Shown here piece after piece: positions 17,815-26,789 of a stretch of 64,000 bases of DNA. How positions within the stretch are numbered: the first letter of the stretch is position 1; each line of letters opens with the position of its first letter. The notes under the pieces were generated by a model. The model was not told the DNA's origin. It made no database searches and was given only the letters and a program-made list of their open reading frames with translations. Source of the DNA: Streptomyces sp. NBC_01723 (GTDB taxonomy: Bacteria; Actinomycetota; Actinomycetes; Streptomycetales; Streptomycetaceae); NCBI RefSeq assembly GCF_036246005.1, contig NZ_CP109172.1, forward strand, positions 1 to 64,000, given 5' to 3'. The translations under genes and the position numbers were made by a program.

Positions 17815-17845
17815 GAACGCCCCCGGGTACGACCCGGGGGCGTTC
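17815..17845. terminator. Very strong hairpin terminator
   Basis: A perfect 14-bp stem, GAACGCCCCCGGGT paired with ACCCGGGGGCGTTC around a 3-nt loop. It separates the tra genes from the small membrane protein gene. Confidence 0.85.
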
Positions 17846-17861
17846 CTGGTCGCTGGTTGGT

Positions 17862-18041
17862 TCAGTCGGTGTCGTCGTCGGAGACGCTGCCGGACGACTC
17901 GGCGAAGTAGATGGCTGCGAAGCGCACTGCTGAGTGCTCGCTGAGCCCGGCTTTCTTCAGGCCGTCGATCAGCTCAGCCATGTGGGCCATCGCCTGGTCC
18001 ATCGGCGTCATCTTCAGGTCCGGGAACTCGTCCGGCTGCAT
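17862..18041 (-). CDS. Small hypothetical protein overlapping the transfer ATPase 3' end
   Basis: About 59 residues if started at ATG 18041 (MQPDEFPDLKMTPMDQAM). It is helical, with a Ser/Asp-rich end (SSGSVSDDDTD). The reading frame is open to 18086, and starts at 18011, 18002 or 17984 are also possible; none has a good RBS. It overlaps the last codons of the TraB-like gene in another frame, which suggests coupling. No family recognised. Confidence 0.5.
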   Translation of the reverse strand: MQPDEFPDLKMTPMDQAMAHMAELIDGLKKAGLSEHSAVRFAAIYFAESSGSVSDDDTD

Positions 18042-20163
18042 CAGGAACCCCATCACCGCTGTTGGTTGCCGCGTAGGTTCCATCATCGCCCTTGACGAGC
18101 TTGTCTTGCAGCCCCAGGCGGGCGCACAGGTCGCGGAAGGTGCGGTCGGATTTGTCGTATCCGGCCTTGACCATGAGGGGGTACACCTCGGACGGCTTGG
18201 CGGGTTTGCCGAGGGACGCGAAGAGTTCGACGGCGAGCTGGTCGTGGGTCTTGGGGGCGACGCGGGTCTTGGCGAGTTCGATCGCGGCGTCCTGGGCGGC
18301 GACCCGCTCGAGTTCGTCGTCGTCGAGCATGGCTTCGGTCAGGCGGGGGATTTCGGTGGCGGTGCCGCGGGCTTCGATGGGGTAGCCGTCGTCGTCGACC
18401 GCGTTGCCGAGGAGGATGTCGACCGAGGTGGGCTTGGGCCAGGACTGGTAGAGCTCCCACACGGATTCGTGCATGCGGTCGGGTCCGACGTTGCCGTAGG
18501 CGTCGCCGCGGAGGTTGGGGATGCATCGGGCCCAGCGCTGGCCGTAGGCGAGGCCGGCGGCGCGGGCGGAGACTTCGTCGAGGGTGGGGCGGCTGCTGGA
18601 CAGCTGGCGGGCGGCGTCCATGAACAGGGTCTGCATGCGCTGGTGGTCGCTGCTGCCGGCGGTGAAGGCTTCGGCCATGGTGGCGTACGCCTTGGCGGGG
18701 GCGGGCTGGAAGGGGCCCTTGGTGGCGCTCATGTAGACGACGGTGCCGGGGTCGGTGAAGATCGCCATGTCGGGGGCGCCGTATCCGGGGAAGAGCATGT
18801 CGAGCTCGGAGGCGTTGTTGGTGCGGAGTCCGATACGGCCGGGGGTGAGTTCGTCCATGGCGGCGGTGATGTAGTCGCGGGTTGCGCGCAGGCCGGTGTT
18901 GGAGACACGGACGTTGACGGAGCGGCCTTCTTCGATGATGAAGTCGATGCCCTCGAGGACGTCGTCGGGCATGGATTTGGTCTCGTCGACTCGGATGTGG
19001 ATGGCGGGGATTTCGGGGCGTGCGGGCAGGTTGTCGATGTCCTCGTCTTCGAGGAGGTCGGAGTACTCGGTCTTCCGGGCGGCGATGATCTGGCGGGCGG
19101 CGCGGACCATGAGGCGGCATTCGTCTTCGGTGGTGGCGGGCCAGTCGATGAGGGGGACGCCGATGCCGTGCCGCAGGTAGGGGTTGATGAAGACGGCGGA
19201 CATTTTCGCGGAGGTGTCCATGTCCCAGACGAGGCCGTCGATGCAGCGGACCAGGCCGAGACCGAGGGTCTTCATGAGGGCGGTCTTGCCTGAGCCCTGG
19301 GCGCCGATCGCGATGAACCCTTCGTCCTTGAGGTTGAGGGCGGCTTCCTGGCCGGTGCCGATGACGCCGAACCCGACAGGCTTGTTGATGCTGGTGGGGG
19401 CGAGGCTGGGGTAGGGGATGGCGCCGGACATCATGTTCTTGCGGGTGATGGCGATGAAGACGACGTTGCGGGGGATCTCGGGCCCGCCGGCGGAGAAGGC
19501 GACGCCGCCGCCCTTGGGGAGGTGGAGAGCTCCGGCGAGTTCCGCCTCGTAGCCGCGGAGGGCGTCGATGTTGAGGTGGGCGGGGAGGGTGACCTTGACG
19601 GTTTCGCCGGCTCCGGACGGCCAGCGGTCGACGATGGGATCTGCGACAGCGTTCTCGATGCCGCAGATGTCGTAGAGGAGCTGCGCCCAGCCCTGCTGGG
19701 CTTTGGCGATCTCCTCGCCGTCGGCGAGACGCCGGTCGAGCTCGGCTTCGGCTTCGCGGGTTTCTTCGCCCCACTTGTCCATGCCGATGTTCACGGCGGC
19801 GCCGGTCCCCCAGATGGTGGTGCCGATGGCCATGGTGGTGAGGGTGGGCTGGGTGGCGAGGGCGTAGGACAGCCAGCCGGTGGTGGCCAGCCAGGTCGTG
19901 GCGCGGGCGACGAGGACGCGCCGCCAGGAGCCGCGGGCCTTCTCGTAGAGGACGGCTGCGCCGGTGCAGAGGACTCCGGTGGCGGCGCCGGCCTGCCAGG
20001 GGATGTCGGCGAGGGGGGCGACGAGGGCGCTGGCGCAGGCGAGTTCGGCTCCCCAGGAGGTGAGGCGGCCGGGGGTGACGGCGTCGCGGCTGAAGTCCCA
20101 GCGCTTCTCGGCAGGGGTGATCGTTTCGAGGGCGGTGGGGGTGTCGGTGCTGGTCTTGGGCAT
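17974..20163 (-). CDS. traB: TraB/FtsK-like DNA translocase
   Basis: 729 residues from ATG 20163, RBS AGGAAGGAGAG. Two hydrophobic segments lie at about 40-120. Walker A GAQGSGKT is at 287-294 and Walker B LVWDMD at 311-316, followed by a RecA-like core. The C-terminal part looks like a winged helix (about 620-700, with GKPAKPSEVYPLMVKAGYDK). In Streptomyces plasmids a single membrane hexamer of this type moves double-stranded DNA between hyphae, recognising repeats through its winged helix. Neighbouring Spd-like genes and the GntR regulator support transfer rather than chromosome segregation. No relaxase was seen, as expected for this mechanism. Confidence 0.85.
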   Translation of the reverse strand: MPKTSTDTPTALETITPAEKRWDFSRDAVTPGRLTSWGAELACASALVAPLADIPWQAGAATGVLCTGAAVLYEKARGSWRRVLVARATTWLATTGWLSYALATQPTLTTMAIGTTIWGTGAAVNIGMDKWGEETREAEAELDRRLADGEEIAKAQQGWAQLLYDICGIENAVADPIVDRWPSGAGETVKVTLPAHLNIDALRGYEAELAGALHLPKGGGVAFSAGGPEIPRNVVFIAITRKNMMSGAIPYPSLAPTSINKPVGFGVIGTGQEAALNLKDEGFIAIGAQGSGKTALMKTLGLGLVRCIDGLVWDMDTSAKMSAVFINPYLRHGIGVPLIDWPATTEDECRLMVRAARQIIAARKTEYSDLLEDEDIDNLPARPEIPAIHIRVDETKSMPDDVLEGIDFIIEEGRSVNVRVSNTGLRATRDYITAAMDELTPGRIGLRTNNASELDMLFPGYGAPDMAIFTDPGTVVYMSATKGPFQPAPAKAYATMAEAFTAGSSDHQRMQTLFMDAARQLSSSRPTLDEVSARAAGLAYGQRWARCIPNLRGDAYGNVGPDRMHESVWELYQSWPKPTSVDILLGNAVDDDGYPIEARGTATEIPRLTEAMLDDDELERVAAQDAAIELAKTRVAPKTHDQLAVELFASLGKPAKPSEVYPLMVKAGYDKSDRTFRDLCARLGLQDKLVKGDDGTYAATNSGDGVPDAAGRVPGPEDDADGPGDGPHG

Positions 20164-20189
20164 GGGTCTCTCCTTCCTGGGGTTGGGGT

Positions 20190-22400
20190 CTAGCCCTGCC
20201 GGCCGGTGTTGACGTCCCACTTGGACTCGGCCTTGGCGCCCTTGCGGGGCTTGGCGTTGAGCTTCAGTTCACGGGCGTGAGCCCGCTGGGCTGCCTTGAT
20301 GGCCTTGCGGAGCTCGGCGGCGACGTTCTTCACCTTGGACGCAGTCGCAAGGACGGTGTCATCGACGACGGACTCGGTGGGCCAGGAGCGGGTCATGCGC
20401 CGGTACAGCTTGGTGACGGAGTCGGCGACGACCTCGACTCCCCCAGCGGCTCCGGCGACCTCGGACAGGCAGTTGACCATGTGGCCGCGGTCGAAGCCCT
20501 TCATCAGGTTGACGAGCTGCTTGGTGGAGGCGCCGGAGGCGGGGACGAGCTTGCTGCCGCCCTGGCCACTGCCGGCGGGCAGGGCGAGGCGCTGCTGCCC
20601 GGACGCGGTGATCGCGGCGCGGAGCTTTGCGGCGTCGAGGGTGCCGGCGGCGTTGCGGATGTTCCACCGTTCCTCGCCGAGGCGGGGCGCCATTACGCGG
20701 GCGATGTCCTCGCGGTGGGCCTGCACGAACACGATGAGGATCGTGTCGGCCATGCGGGCGGCGGTGAGCGCGGCGACTGCGGCGTTGTTGAGGTGCTTGA
20801 TCACGGACGGGTGGAGGGGGGCGGTCTTCTGAAGGGCGTTCGCTGCTTCGCGGACGGCGAGGGCCAGGTTGCGGCACATGGCGGGGATCCCGGCAAGTTC
20901 GATGACGTGGTCGGCCATGTCGGCGTCGGAATCGTGGTGGAGGCCGTTCGCGAGCTGTTCGGCCATGGCGACGAGGAGCCGGTAGGCGGTGGTGCCGCGT
21001 ACCTCGATCTGCCGTGCGACTGCCACGCCGGCCGCGATGGTGCCTGCGGGTGCGGTGGTGGCGATGGGGTAGGTCACGGGGGTGCTCCTTCGCTGCTCTG
21101 TTGATGCCGCGAGCGCGAGCATCTGCTCCTGATGGCCGAGCTGTAGGTCGATCCAGTGGTTCTCGTAGCGGATCCGTTCGGCCTTGACCTTGATGGGGTC
21201 GCCCATCGTTCCGTCGCGGGCCGCGTCGCGTTCGGCCTGCTTGCCGGCGGCGATGGCCTGTCGGCGGCGCTTCTTCTCCCGCTGCGCTTTGACGAGGGCG
21301 ATGCGGTCTTCGTCGATGACTTCGCCGTCGATGACGTCGTCGGGGGCGTGGTCGGGCTTGGGGGGCAGGCCGTCATCGACGATTTCGGCGTCGAAGATCT
21401 CGTCTCCGGTGTGGCCGCCGTCGTTGGGGGTGATGGGGGCGAGGCCGTCGCGGGCGGTGGAGGACGTGGTGTCGTCGCCGCCGCCGCGGTTCTTCTGGTG
21501 CCGCCCCTTCCGGTCGGTGTTCGCCTTGGGCGTCTTGTCCTTGTGGCCGCGGCCGCGCCAGCGCCGGTCGTCGGGGTAGTCCCCGCGGTGGTCCTTGCGG
21601 TTCTTCGGCGTCTTCTGCTCCTTGGCGGCCTTTCCGGCGTGGTCGGTGCCGTGCTTGTCCTTGCCCGGCTTCGGGGTCTTGTCCTTGGTGCCGCGGTTCT
21701 TGAACTTGTCGGCGAGGCTCTTGCCGGCCTTGGACAGCTTGTCGGCGACGGGGTCCTTGACCTTGGGCTTGCGGTTCTTCCCGCCCCCGCCGAGACCGGA
21801 GCCGCTGCCTGCCCCGTTTCCGCGGCCCTTGCCGGAGCCGGGGCCGTTCGGAGACTTGTGACGGCTGGAGCCTCCACCACCGTTGTTGGGGGACCGGTGC
21901 CGGCCGCCAGTGCCGCCTCCGGAGCCGTTGCTGCGCCCGCGGCCGCCTCCCCCGCCGGATCCGGACCGGTCACGACGGGACTTCGACCCCTCGAAGCCGC
22001 CGCTGTTGGCGTCGTTGTTGGTGTTGTCGTCGTGTTCGCGGCGGCGGGCCCGCCACATGGAGGCGGCGACGAGGACGGGCAGTGCGGTGCCGCCGACGAT
22101 GGCTCCGAAGGGGCCGGCGACGAGGAAGCCGATGCCGATCGCAGCGGTTTCGCCGCTCACACTGTGTGAGATTGCGGCGTATCCGTTTCGGAGCGTGTTG
22201 TCGTTCTTGTTCTGGTTTGTGCGGGGGGCGGGGCGGGGCGGGGAAGGGTTGCGGGGCTGCTGGACGACCACGAGGGGGCCCTGGCTGGTGTTTCCGCTTC
22301 CGCCCCGCCCCGCCCCGCCACCACTGGTGTCACTGAGCGTAGCGGCGTTGGTGTTGTTCGAGGGGGTCGGATCGATGGAGAACGTGGTGTCTGCGCTCAC
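20190..22400 (-). CDS. Large Gly/Lys-rich membrane protein of the transfer operon
   Basis: 736 residues from GTG 22400 (AAAGGAA 9 nt upstream; GTG 22409 is an alternative). The order is a polar N-terminus, a hydrophobic pair (GETAAIGIGFLVAGPFGAIV then ALPVLVAASMW), a 300-residue basic low-complexity linker rich in Gly, Ser, Lys and Asp with KDKTPK repeats, and a helical C-terminal half. It lies between the DUF2637 gene and the transfer ATPase. Plasmid spread proteins often bind DNA and peptidoglycan, which a long basic linker would suit. The 400 open codons upstream belong to the DUF2637 gene in another frame. Confidence 0.75.
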   Translation of the reverse strand: MSADTTFSIDPTPSNNTNAATLSDTSGGGAGRGGSGNTSQGPLVVVQQPRNPSPPRPAPRTNQNKNDNTLRNGYAAISHSVSGETAAIGIGFLVAGPFGAIVGGTALPVLVAASMWRARRREHDDNTNNDANSGGFEGSKSRRDRSGSGGGGGRGRSNGSGGGTGGRHRSPNNGGGGSSRHKSPNGPGSGKGRGNGAGSGSGLGGGGKNRKPKVKDPVADKLSKAGKSLADKFKNRGTKDKTPKPGKDKHGTDHAGKAAKEQKTPKNRKDHRGDYPDDRRWRGRGHKDKTPKANTDRKGRHQKNRGGGDDTTSSTARDGLAPITPNDGGHTGDEIFDAEIVDDGLPPKPDHAPDDVIDGEVIDEDRIALVKAQREKKRRRQAIAAGKQAERDAARDGTMGDPIKVKAERIRYENHWIDLQLGHQEQMLALAASTEQRRSTPVTYPIATTAPAGTIAAGVAVARQIEVRGTTAYRLLVAMAEQLANGLHHDSDADMADHVIELAGIPAMCRNLALAVREAANALQKTAPLHPSVIKHLNNAAVAALTAARMADTILIVFVQAHREDIARVMAPRLGEERWNIRNAAGTLDAAKLRAAITASGQQRLALPAGSGQGGSKLVPASGASTKQLVNLMKGFDRGHMVNCLSEVAGAAGGVEVVADSVTKLYRRMTRSWPTESVVDDTVLATASKVKNVAAELRKAIKAAQRAHARELKLNAKPRKGAKAESKWDVNTGRQG

Positions 22401-22417
22401 CTCCTTCACTTCCTTTC

Positions 22418-23917
22418 TCAGGCCGTCTTCTCGGACTTCGGGTTCTGGGCTGCGGCGAACAGCTGCTGGGCTGTCTTGAGGCGGTCGTATGCGGTGGTCT
22501 GCTTCAGCCCGAAGTGCTCCTCGATCCACTTCAGGGAGACCGCTTCGGCGTCGTTCGCTTCGACCATGCGGGCGAGGACCGCTTCGACTTCGGCCTGCTT
22601 CTTCGCCCTGGGCCCGGTGATGGCGGACACCGAAGTCGAAGCCGAACCCGAAGCGGCATCCGGCTTCGGGGCGGAAGCCGTGCCCGTGGCCGAAGCTGAA
22701 ACCGAAGCGGTGGAGGCTTGGGCGGCGATGCGCTGGGCGCGCTCGCGGGCCTGCGTCTCGCGGCGGATGCGGTCGTCTTCTGCCTGCTGCTCCCGGGCCT
22801 GGCGTGCGATGTCTGCCTGGATGCGGGCCTGCTCGGCAGCGCGCTGCTGGCGCTTCAGTTCGGCTTCGGCTTCGGCCTGCTGCTGCTCGCGGGCGATGGA
22901 AGCGAGCTTCGCTTCGGTTTCGGCTACGAGCAGTCGCCCCGCTTCGGCTTCGGCTCGCTGCTTCGCTTCGACTTCGAGCCGGGCTACTTCGGCTGCCGCT
23001 TCGGCTTCGGCTCGGGCACGCGCTTCGGCCGCTTCGGCTTCGGCTACTTCGGCCCGCCGCTTCGCTTCGGTTTCGGCCTTGCGGAGTTCGGCCTGGTGCT
23101 TCGCTTCGGCTTCGGCTTCGGCCTTCGCCCTGGCTTCGGCTGCACGGTTCGCTTCGGCGTCGGCCTGCTTGCGGGCTTCGCGGTGGGGGCGGTCGATGGC
23201 GTCTTGGACGCTCATGCCGTCGGCGGTGAGGCGGAGGACGAGGAGTTGGTCGGCGGTCGCCTTGCGGCGCCAGCCGCGCCCGTGTTCCTTGCGGAGCTGT
23301 GCGCGGTAGATGCGGCGCTCCCGCTCGAGGTCGACGACCTTGTCCCAGGAGCGGATGCCCCACAGGCGCTGCCGGCGCCAGAGGATGAAGGTGCCGGCTG
23401 GGTTGAGGAGCCACCGGGTGATCGGGGGGCTTTCGATGTGCTTGTCGGCGGTGATGTCGGCGATGCGGCCGATGGCGTGACGGGCGGCTTCGACGGCGAC
23501 GACGAAGAGGACGGGAATGACGGCGTGCATGCCGACGCCGAGCCAGTCGGGCCAGGCGGCGGCGGCGTTGAAGGCGATGGTGGCGGCGGTGAGGAGCCAT
23601 GCCCCGTGGCGGAGGAGGGGGTAGGGCATGCGTAGCCAGGTGAGGAGGAGGTCGAGGGCGAGGAAGGCGATGATGCCTGCGTCGATGGCGATGGGGAACG
23701 CTTGGGCGAATTTGCCGAAGCCCTTGGCGGTGGCGAGGTCGGTGACGGCGTTGTAGGAGCCGATGAAGCCGAGGGTGGCGATGGTGAGGACGCCGGCGGC
23801 GACAATCGCGATGAGGATCTTCTGGGCTCGGGTCAGGGGCTTCCCCGGCGCGGTGGGCGCGAGGGTGCCGTCCTCGGTGGGGCGGTTCGGCTCGTGGCCG
23901 GCCGGGGTGGGGTTCAC
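22418..23917 (-). CDS. DUF2637 membrane protein with Ala/Glu coiled coil (SpdB2-like)
   Basis: 499 residues from GTG 23917 (GAGAGGA upstream). Four hydrophobic segments in the first 130 residues (ILIAIVAAGVLTIATLGFIG first) match DUF2637. A long coiled coil of AEAEAEAK-type repeats fills about 235-400; at DNA level this is degenerate repetition of GCCGAAGC. The C-terminal 50 residues look like a helix-turn-helix (ISLKW-like, with EEHFGLKQTTAYDRLKTAQ). DUF2637 proteins are typical partners of TraB in Streptomyces conjugation. Spacing to the next gene is 17 bp. Confidence 0.82.
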   Translation of the reverse strand: MNPTPAGHEPNRPTEDGTLAPTAPGKPLTRAQKILIAIVAAGVLTIATLGFIGSYNAVTDLATAKGFGKFAQAFPIAIDAGIIAFLALDLLLTWLRMPYPLLRHGAWLLTAATIAFNAAAAWPDWLGVGMHAVIPVLFVVAVEAARHAIGRIADITADKHIESPPITRWLLNPAGTFILWRRQRLWGIRSWDKVVDLERERRIYRAQLRKEHGRGWRRKATADQLLVLRLTADGMSVQDAIDRPHREARKQADAEANRAAEARAKAEAEAEAKHQAELRKAETEAKRRAEVAEAEAAEARARAEAEAAAEVARLEVEAKQRAEAEAGRLLVAETEAKLASIAREQQQAEAEAELKRQQRAAEQARIQADIARQAREQQAEDDRIRRETQARERAQRIAAQASTASVSASATGTASAPKPDAASGSASTSVSAITGPRAKKQAEVEAVLARMVEANDAEAVSLKWIEEHFGLKQTTAYDRLKTAQQLFAAAQNPKSEKTA

Positions 23918-23960
23918 GGGGATCGGTGTCCTCTCTGGGTGTCGGTGGGGCGACGGGTGG

Positions 23961-24125
23961 TCAGGCGGCGGGGGTGAGGTCGTTGGGCGGGGTGGGCTTC
24001 TGCTTGTTGCGGGTTCGGAGGTCGTGCAGGTCGATGTCGACGAGGTTGATGAGGGAGTCGAAGTCGGCGCCCGGCCAGTTGGTGCTGTCGTTGCCGTGGG
24101 CCTGGGCGAACTCGTGTCCGGTCAT
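23961..24125 (-). CDS. Small hypothetical protein (54 aa)
   Basis: Begins MTGHEFAQAHGNDSTNWPGA at ATG 24125 with AAAGGAG and 7-nt spacing, one of the best ribosome sites in the region, and ends 43 bp before the DUF2637 start. It is acidic in the middle and Pro-rich at the end. Small genes of this kind often precede Spd genes; function unknown. Confidence 0.65.
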   Translation of the reverse strand: MTGHEFAQAHGNDSTNWPGADFDSLINLVDIDLHDLRTRNKQKPTPPNDLTPAA

Positions 24126-24176
24126 TGGGCTGCTCCTTTGCAGCGGGCGGGCGGTGGTTGCTGGTCTTGCTGGGGA

Positions 24177-24260
24177 CCGATCGCCGTGGGGGTGGTCGGC
24201 GATCGGCCTCCGGCAGGGCCAGAGGGGTGGGGCCCGGCCTGTCGGCTCGGACCGGGCCCC
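24177..24260 (-). terminator. Tandem hairpins
   Basis: CCGATCGCCG / CGGCGATCGG (24177-24206) and GGGGCCCGG / CCGGGCCCC (24229-24260) lie in the 144-bp gap after the gene at 24270. They probably give partial termination inside the transfer operon. Confidence 0.65.
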
Positions 24261-24269
24261 GGTCTGTGG

Positions 24270-24578
24270 TCAGTCGCCGACCATGTCGCGGTACTCGTCG
24301 GTCATCTCGGGGACGATCCGGAGCAGGGTGGCGGCGCGGAGCAGCAGGGCCTCCCGGGCGGCGCCCTCCACCTCGGAGGTTTCGGCGAGGAGGGTGCTGG
24401 CGGTCTTGAGGTCGTCGTCTCCGTTGATGTGGGCCTGGTCGAAGTTGTCGGCGGCGTAGTCGAGGTGGTGGGTGAACTCGCCGAGGTTGGTGGCGGGAGT
24501 CTCCATCTCGGCGACGTAGGCGATGTTGTCGGCGTGCTGGTGGATGAGGCTGTCGAGGGTGATCGTGGCGGTGGTCAT
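24270..24578 (-). CDS. Small helical protein of the transfer operon
   Basis: 102 residues (MTTATITLDSLIHQHADNIA), entirely helical and acidic, ending MTDEYRDMVGD. It lies 10 bp after the preceding gene and before two hairpins. No motif or family recognised. Position in the divergently controlled operon points to an accessory transfer or maintenance role. Confidence 0.65.
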   Translation of the reverse strand: MTTATITLDSLIHQHADNIAYVAEMETPATNLGEFTHHLDYAADNFDQAHINGDDDLKTASTLLAETSEVEGAAREALLLRAATLLRIVPEMTDEYRDMVGD

Positions 24579-24588
24579 CGCGGTGTCC

Positions 24589-24984
24589 TTACTGGTCGAG
24601 GGCGGCGTTGGCGTTGGAGGTGGGGGTGCGCAGTTTCCGGTCGTTGAGGTAGGCGGCGGAGGCGGCGAGCTCGCTCTGGTGGGCTGCGCGCTTCTGCGCT
24701 TCGAACGGCAGCGTTCGGAGGGTGGGGCTGGTGTCCGCGTTGAACAGCCGGGCGATCAGCAGGGCGGCGGCGCCGACGATGTCCTGGGCGTCGGGGTCCC
24801 CGGCGAGGGCGACTCCCCAGACCTGGATGTCGTTGACGCTGAGGCGTCGGTGGGCGAGGTTGCGGAATGCGGTGACGATGAGGTCCATGTCGGAGTCGCC
24901 GATCTCGGCGAGCTTGTCGAGGACGTCACCCAACTCTGTGCCGGTGATCGGGGGGACGGCGTTGTCGCCGGCGTGGACGTGCAT
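24589..24984 (-). CDS. Hypothetical protein of the transfer operon
   Basis: 131 residues from ATG 24984, sharing its A with the preceding TGA. The N-terminus is MHVHAGDNAVPPITGTELGD. It is helical with a small hydrophobic stretch (DIVGAAALLIARLF), insufficient for a clear membrane segment. Unknown function; tight coupling shows co-expression with its neighbours. Confidence 0.65.
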   Translation of the reverse strand: MHVHAGDNAVPPITGTELGDVLDKLAEIGDSDMDLIVTAFRNLAHRRLSVNDIQVWGVALAGDPDAQDIVGAAALLIARLFNADTSPTLRTLPFEAQKRAAHQSELAASAAYLNDRKLRTPTSNANAALDQ

Positions 24985-25406
24985 CACAGCTCCCCGTCCC
25001 AGTCGTTGCTGTCCTCGCGGAGGATCTGCTCCTTCGGGGCGGGCTCGGTGACGAGGTCGAACGCGTGGACGGCTTTCCGCGGGTCATGTGCGGCGAGGTC
25101 CATCAGGTAGTCGGTGTCGAGGCCGATGCAGTACTCCTCAAAGTCCTGCTCCACGACCGGGTCCAGGACGGCGTCGGCCGGGAGCTCGATGTCCTTGGTC
25201 GCCTCCGTGAACGCCCGCGCGGCGGCCAGGGCCTTCGTCGCAATCTCAAGGTCGCGGGCGGACAGGGAGGCTTCGCCGGCGAACTCGCCGGTCGGGCCGA
25301 GGAGGATGATCCGGCCTGCGGTGTCGGTGTCGTCGGACAGGCCGAGGAGCTGCTCCATGAACGCCATGAGGCGGAGGTCGTTCTCGTTGGGCTCGTCGCG
25401 GTTCAT
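24984..25406 (-). CDS. Acidic hypothetical protein of the transfer operon
   Basis: 140 residues from ATG 25406 (MNRDEPNENDLRLMAFMEQL), overlapping the stop of the first gene of the operon. Strongly acidic throughout, ending EDSNDWDGEL. It contains ILLGPTGEFAGEASLSARDL, which is not a Walker motif. Function unknown. Further upstream codons in this frame run through the promoter and are rejected. Confidence 0.65.
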   Translation of the reverse strand: MNRDEPNENDLRLMAFMEQLLGLSDDTDTAGRIILLGPTGEFAGEASLSARDLEIATKALAAARAFTEATKDIELPADAVLDPVVEQDFEEYCIGLDTDYLMDLAAHDPRKAVHAFDLVTEPAPKEQILREDSNDWDGEL

Positions 25407-25705
25407 CAGGCCACCGCCTTCAGGACGCGGTCGGATCCGGTCCAGGTGGCGCCGGTGTAGTGCTCGGTGCCGGCGTGGAGGTCGCGGATGAGGATCGCGA
25501 AGCGGGCGGCGTTGCGGCGGAGGATGCGGCGGGCTTCGGCGAGGTCGGTGATGACGGCGCGGACCTCGTAGATACCGGACGCGTTGTCGTACACGGTGCC
25601 GGGGGTCCTCGGGCCGATCTGCTGGACGGTGACCCGGCGCAGCGCCTCGTCGGCCTGCGTGGTGCGCGTGGTGGTGGCGACGGTGGTTCGGATACGGTTC
25701 TGCAT
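25406..25705 (-). CDS. First gene of the transfer operon, hypothetical
   Basis: 99 residues, MQNRIRTTVATTTRTTQADE at the start, RBS CAGGAG. Thr-rich N-terminus, then an alpha/beta region with a basic helix (EARRILRRNAARFAILIRDL). It is the promoter-proximal gene facing the GntR regulator. No known family. Confidence 0.65.
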   Translation of the reverse strand: MQNRIRTTVATTTRTTQADEALRRVTVQQIGPRTPGTVYDNASGIYEVRAVITDLAEARRILRRNAARFAILIRDLHAGTEHYTGATWTGSDRVLKAVA

Positions 25706-25831
25706 GGCAGACGCTCCTGTTGAGGCTGGTAGCGATCTGTCGGGTCCTTCGGGGCCCCTGAGCGGCCTGGGTGTGCAACCACCCAGGCCGTTTGGCGTTT
25801 CCAGGAGCTTCCGTCGTTGCCGACGAACACC

Positions 25832-25894
25832 AATATAGACTAGTCTCGTCTCGATGCAAGACTAGTATCGATAAATGTTCCCTTGGACTAGACT
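25832..25894. promoter_or_regulatory. Divergent control region with three ACTAG operators
   Basis: AGACTAGTCT (25837-25846, perfect palindrome), AGACTAGTAT (25859-25868) and GGACTAGACT (25885-25894) share an ACTAG core at 22- and 26-bp steps. On the minus strand -35 TTGCAT (25854-25859), a 16-bp spacer and -10 TATATT (25832-25837) form a good promoter for the transfer operon, with the first two operators overlapping it. This local AT-richness stands out. The likely binder is the GntR protein encoded next to it. Confidence 0.75.
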
Positions 25895-25955
25895 CCGACG
25901 CAGATGACTACTCCCGACGGTGCGGGTAGTTCACGACGAACGAGAGGAGGCAGAC

Positions 25956-26687
25956 ATGCCGAAGAAGCCTGGGTCCGCAGAGATCGCCGCGGAGCTGCGA
26001 CGTCAGATTCAGGACGGAACCCTGCGGCCCGGCGACGAAGTACCGAGCTACAACCAGATCAAGGCCCAGTACCAGGTAGCCCACGCAACAGCAGCTCGCG
26101 CGTACCGGACTCTGAAGCTGGAAGGGCTCATCCTTTCCCGGCCGGGCGCCAAGATGATCGTGGCGTCGCCGGCCAGCACTGGAATCGGCGCCCGGGTTGC
26201 GTTGCATGCAAGCACCGGCAGCGCCTTGGGGGACGGCGAGTCCTCACGCATTCTGGAAGTGGGGACCGTCGGTGCGGACGCCCTCGTCGCGCACAGGCTG
26301 GACGTGCCCCCAGGCACTCCGGTTCAGATGCGTCGGCGAGTCGTAAGCCGAGGCAGCATGCCCGTCCACCTGAGCAGCAGCTACTACCCGGCTTACGTGG
26401 TCGCGGTGACTCCTGAGCTGACGGAACCGGTGTCGACCGGAGCCTCACGGGAGCTCGCAGCGGCACGGCTGGGCGTTGCCCAGGACGAGGTCCTTGAGGA
26501 AGTCACCAGCCGGCACGCCACGGCCGCGGAGAAGGACGCTCTTGGCCTGACCGCGGGCGAGGTGGTCGTGACGCAGGTGGTTCGTACAGTAACGCTGGAG
26601 GATGGTCGAATCGTTGAGGTGGCCGTGAAGGTCGCCGAAGGATCGACGATCCTGCGTTGGACCACGTCGCTTCGACCTCAGGAGTAA
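25956..26687 (+). CDS. GntR/HutC-type repressor (KorA-like)
   Basis: 243 residues from ATG 25956 with GAGGAGG 6 nt upstream. The N-terminal winged helix (SAEIAAELRRQIQDGTLRPG then YQVAHATAARAYRTLKLEG) and the C-terminal UTRA-type ligand domain are complete. Divergent orientation to the transfer operon and the ACTAG sites between them fit the Kor system of Streptomyces plasmids, where unregulated tra is lethal and a GntR protein represses it. It probably also represses itself. The effector is unknown. Confidence 0.88.
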   Translation: MPKKPGSAEIAAELRRQIQDGTLRPGDEVPSYNQIKAQYQVAHATAARAYRTLKLEGLILSRPGAKMIVASPASTGIGARVALHASTGSALGDGESSRILEVGTVGADALVAHRLDVPPGTPVQMRRRVVSRGSMPVHLSSSYYPAYVVAVTPELTEPVSTGASRELAAARLGVAQDEVLEEVTSRHATAAEKDALGLTAGEVVVTQVVRTVTLEDGRIVEVAVKVAEGSTILRWTTSLRPQE

Positions 26688-26789
26688 AACCGTTATACGG
26701 CCGACCGCACCAGCGGCACGGCCGGCCGCCCTACCGACGCTGACCTGCGAAATCTCCGTCGGCAGGGAATCCCCACTAGGAGATCCGCC

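Noticed and set aside
22841..23180. GCTTCGGC-type repeat as a CRISPR or satellite
   Set aside because: It is irregular and in frame, encoding the Ala/Glu coiled coil of the DUF2637 protein.
20190..23600. 1,136-codon minus-strand protein
   Set aside because: The first 400 codons overlap the DUF2637 gene in another frame and are Arg/His/Pro noise. A start at 22400 is supported by a ribosome site.
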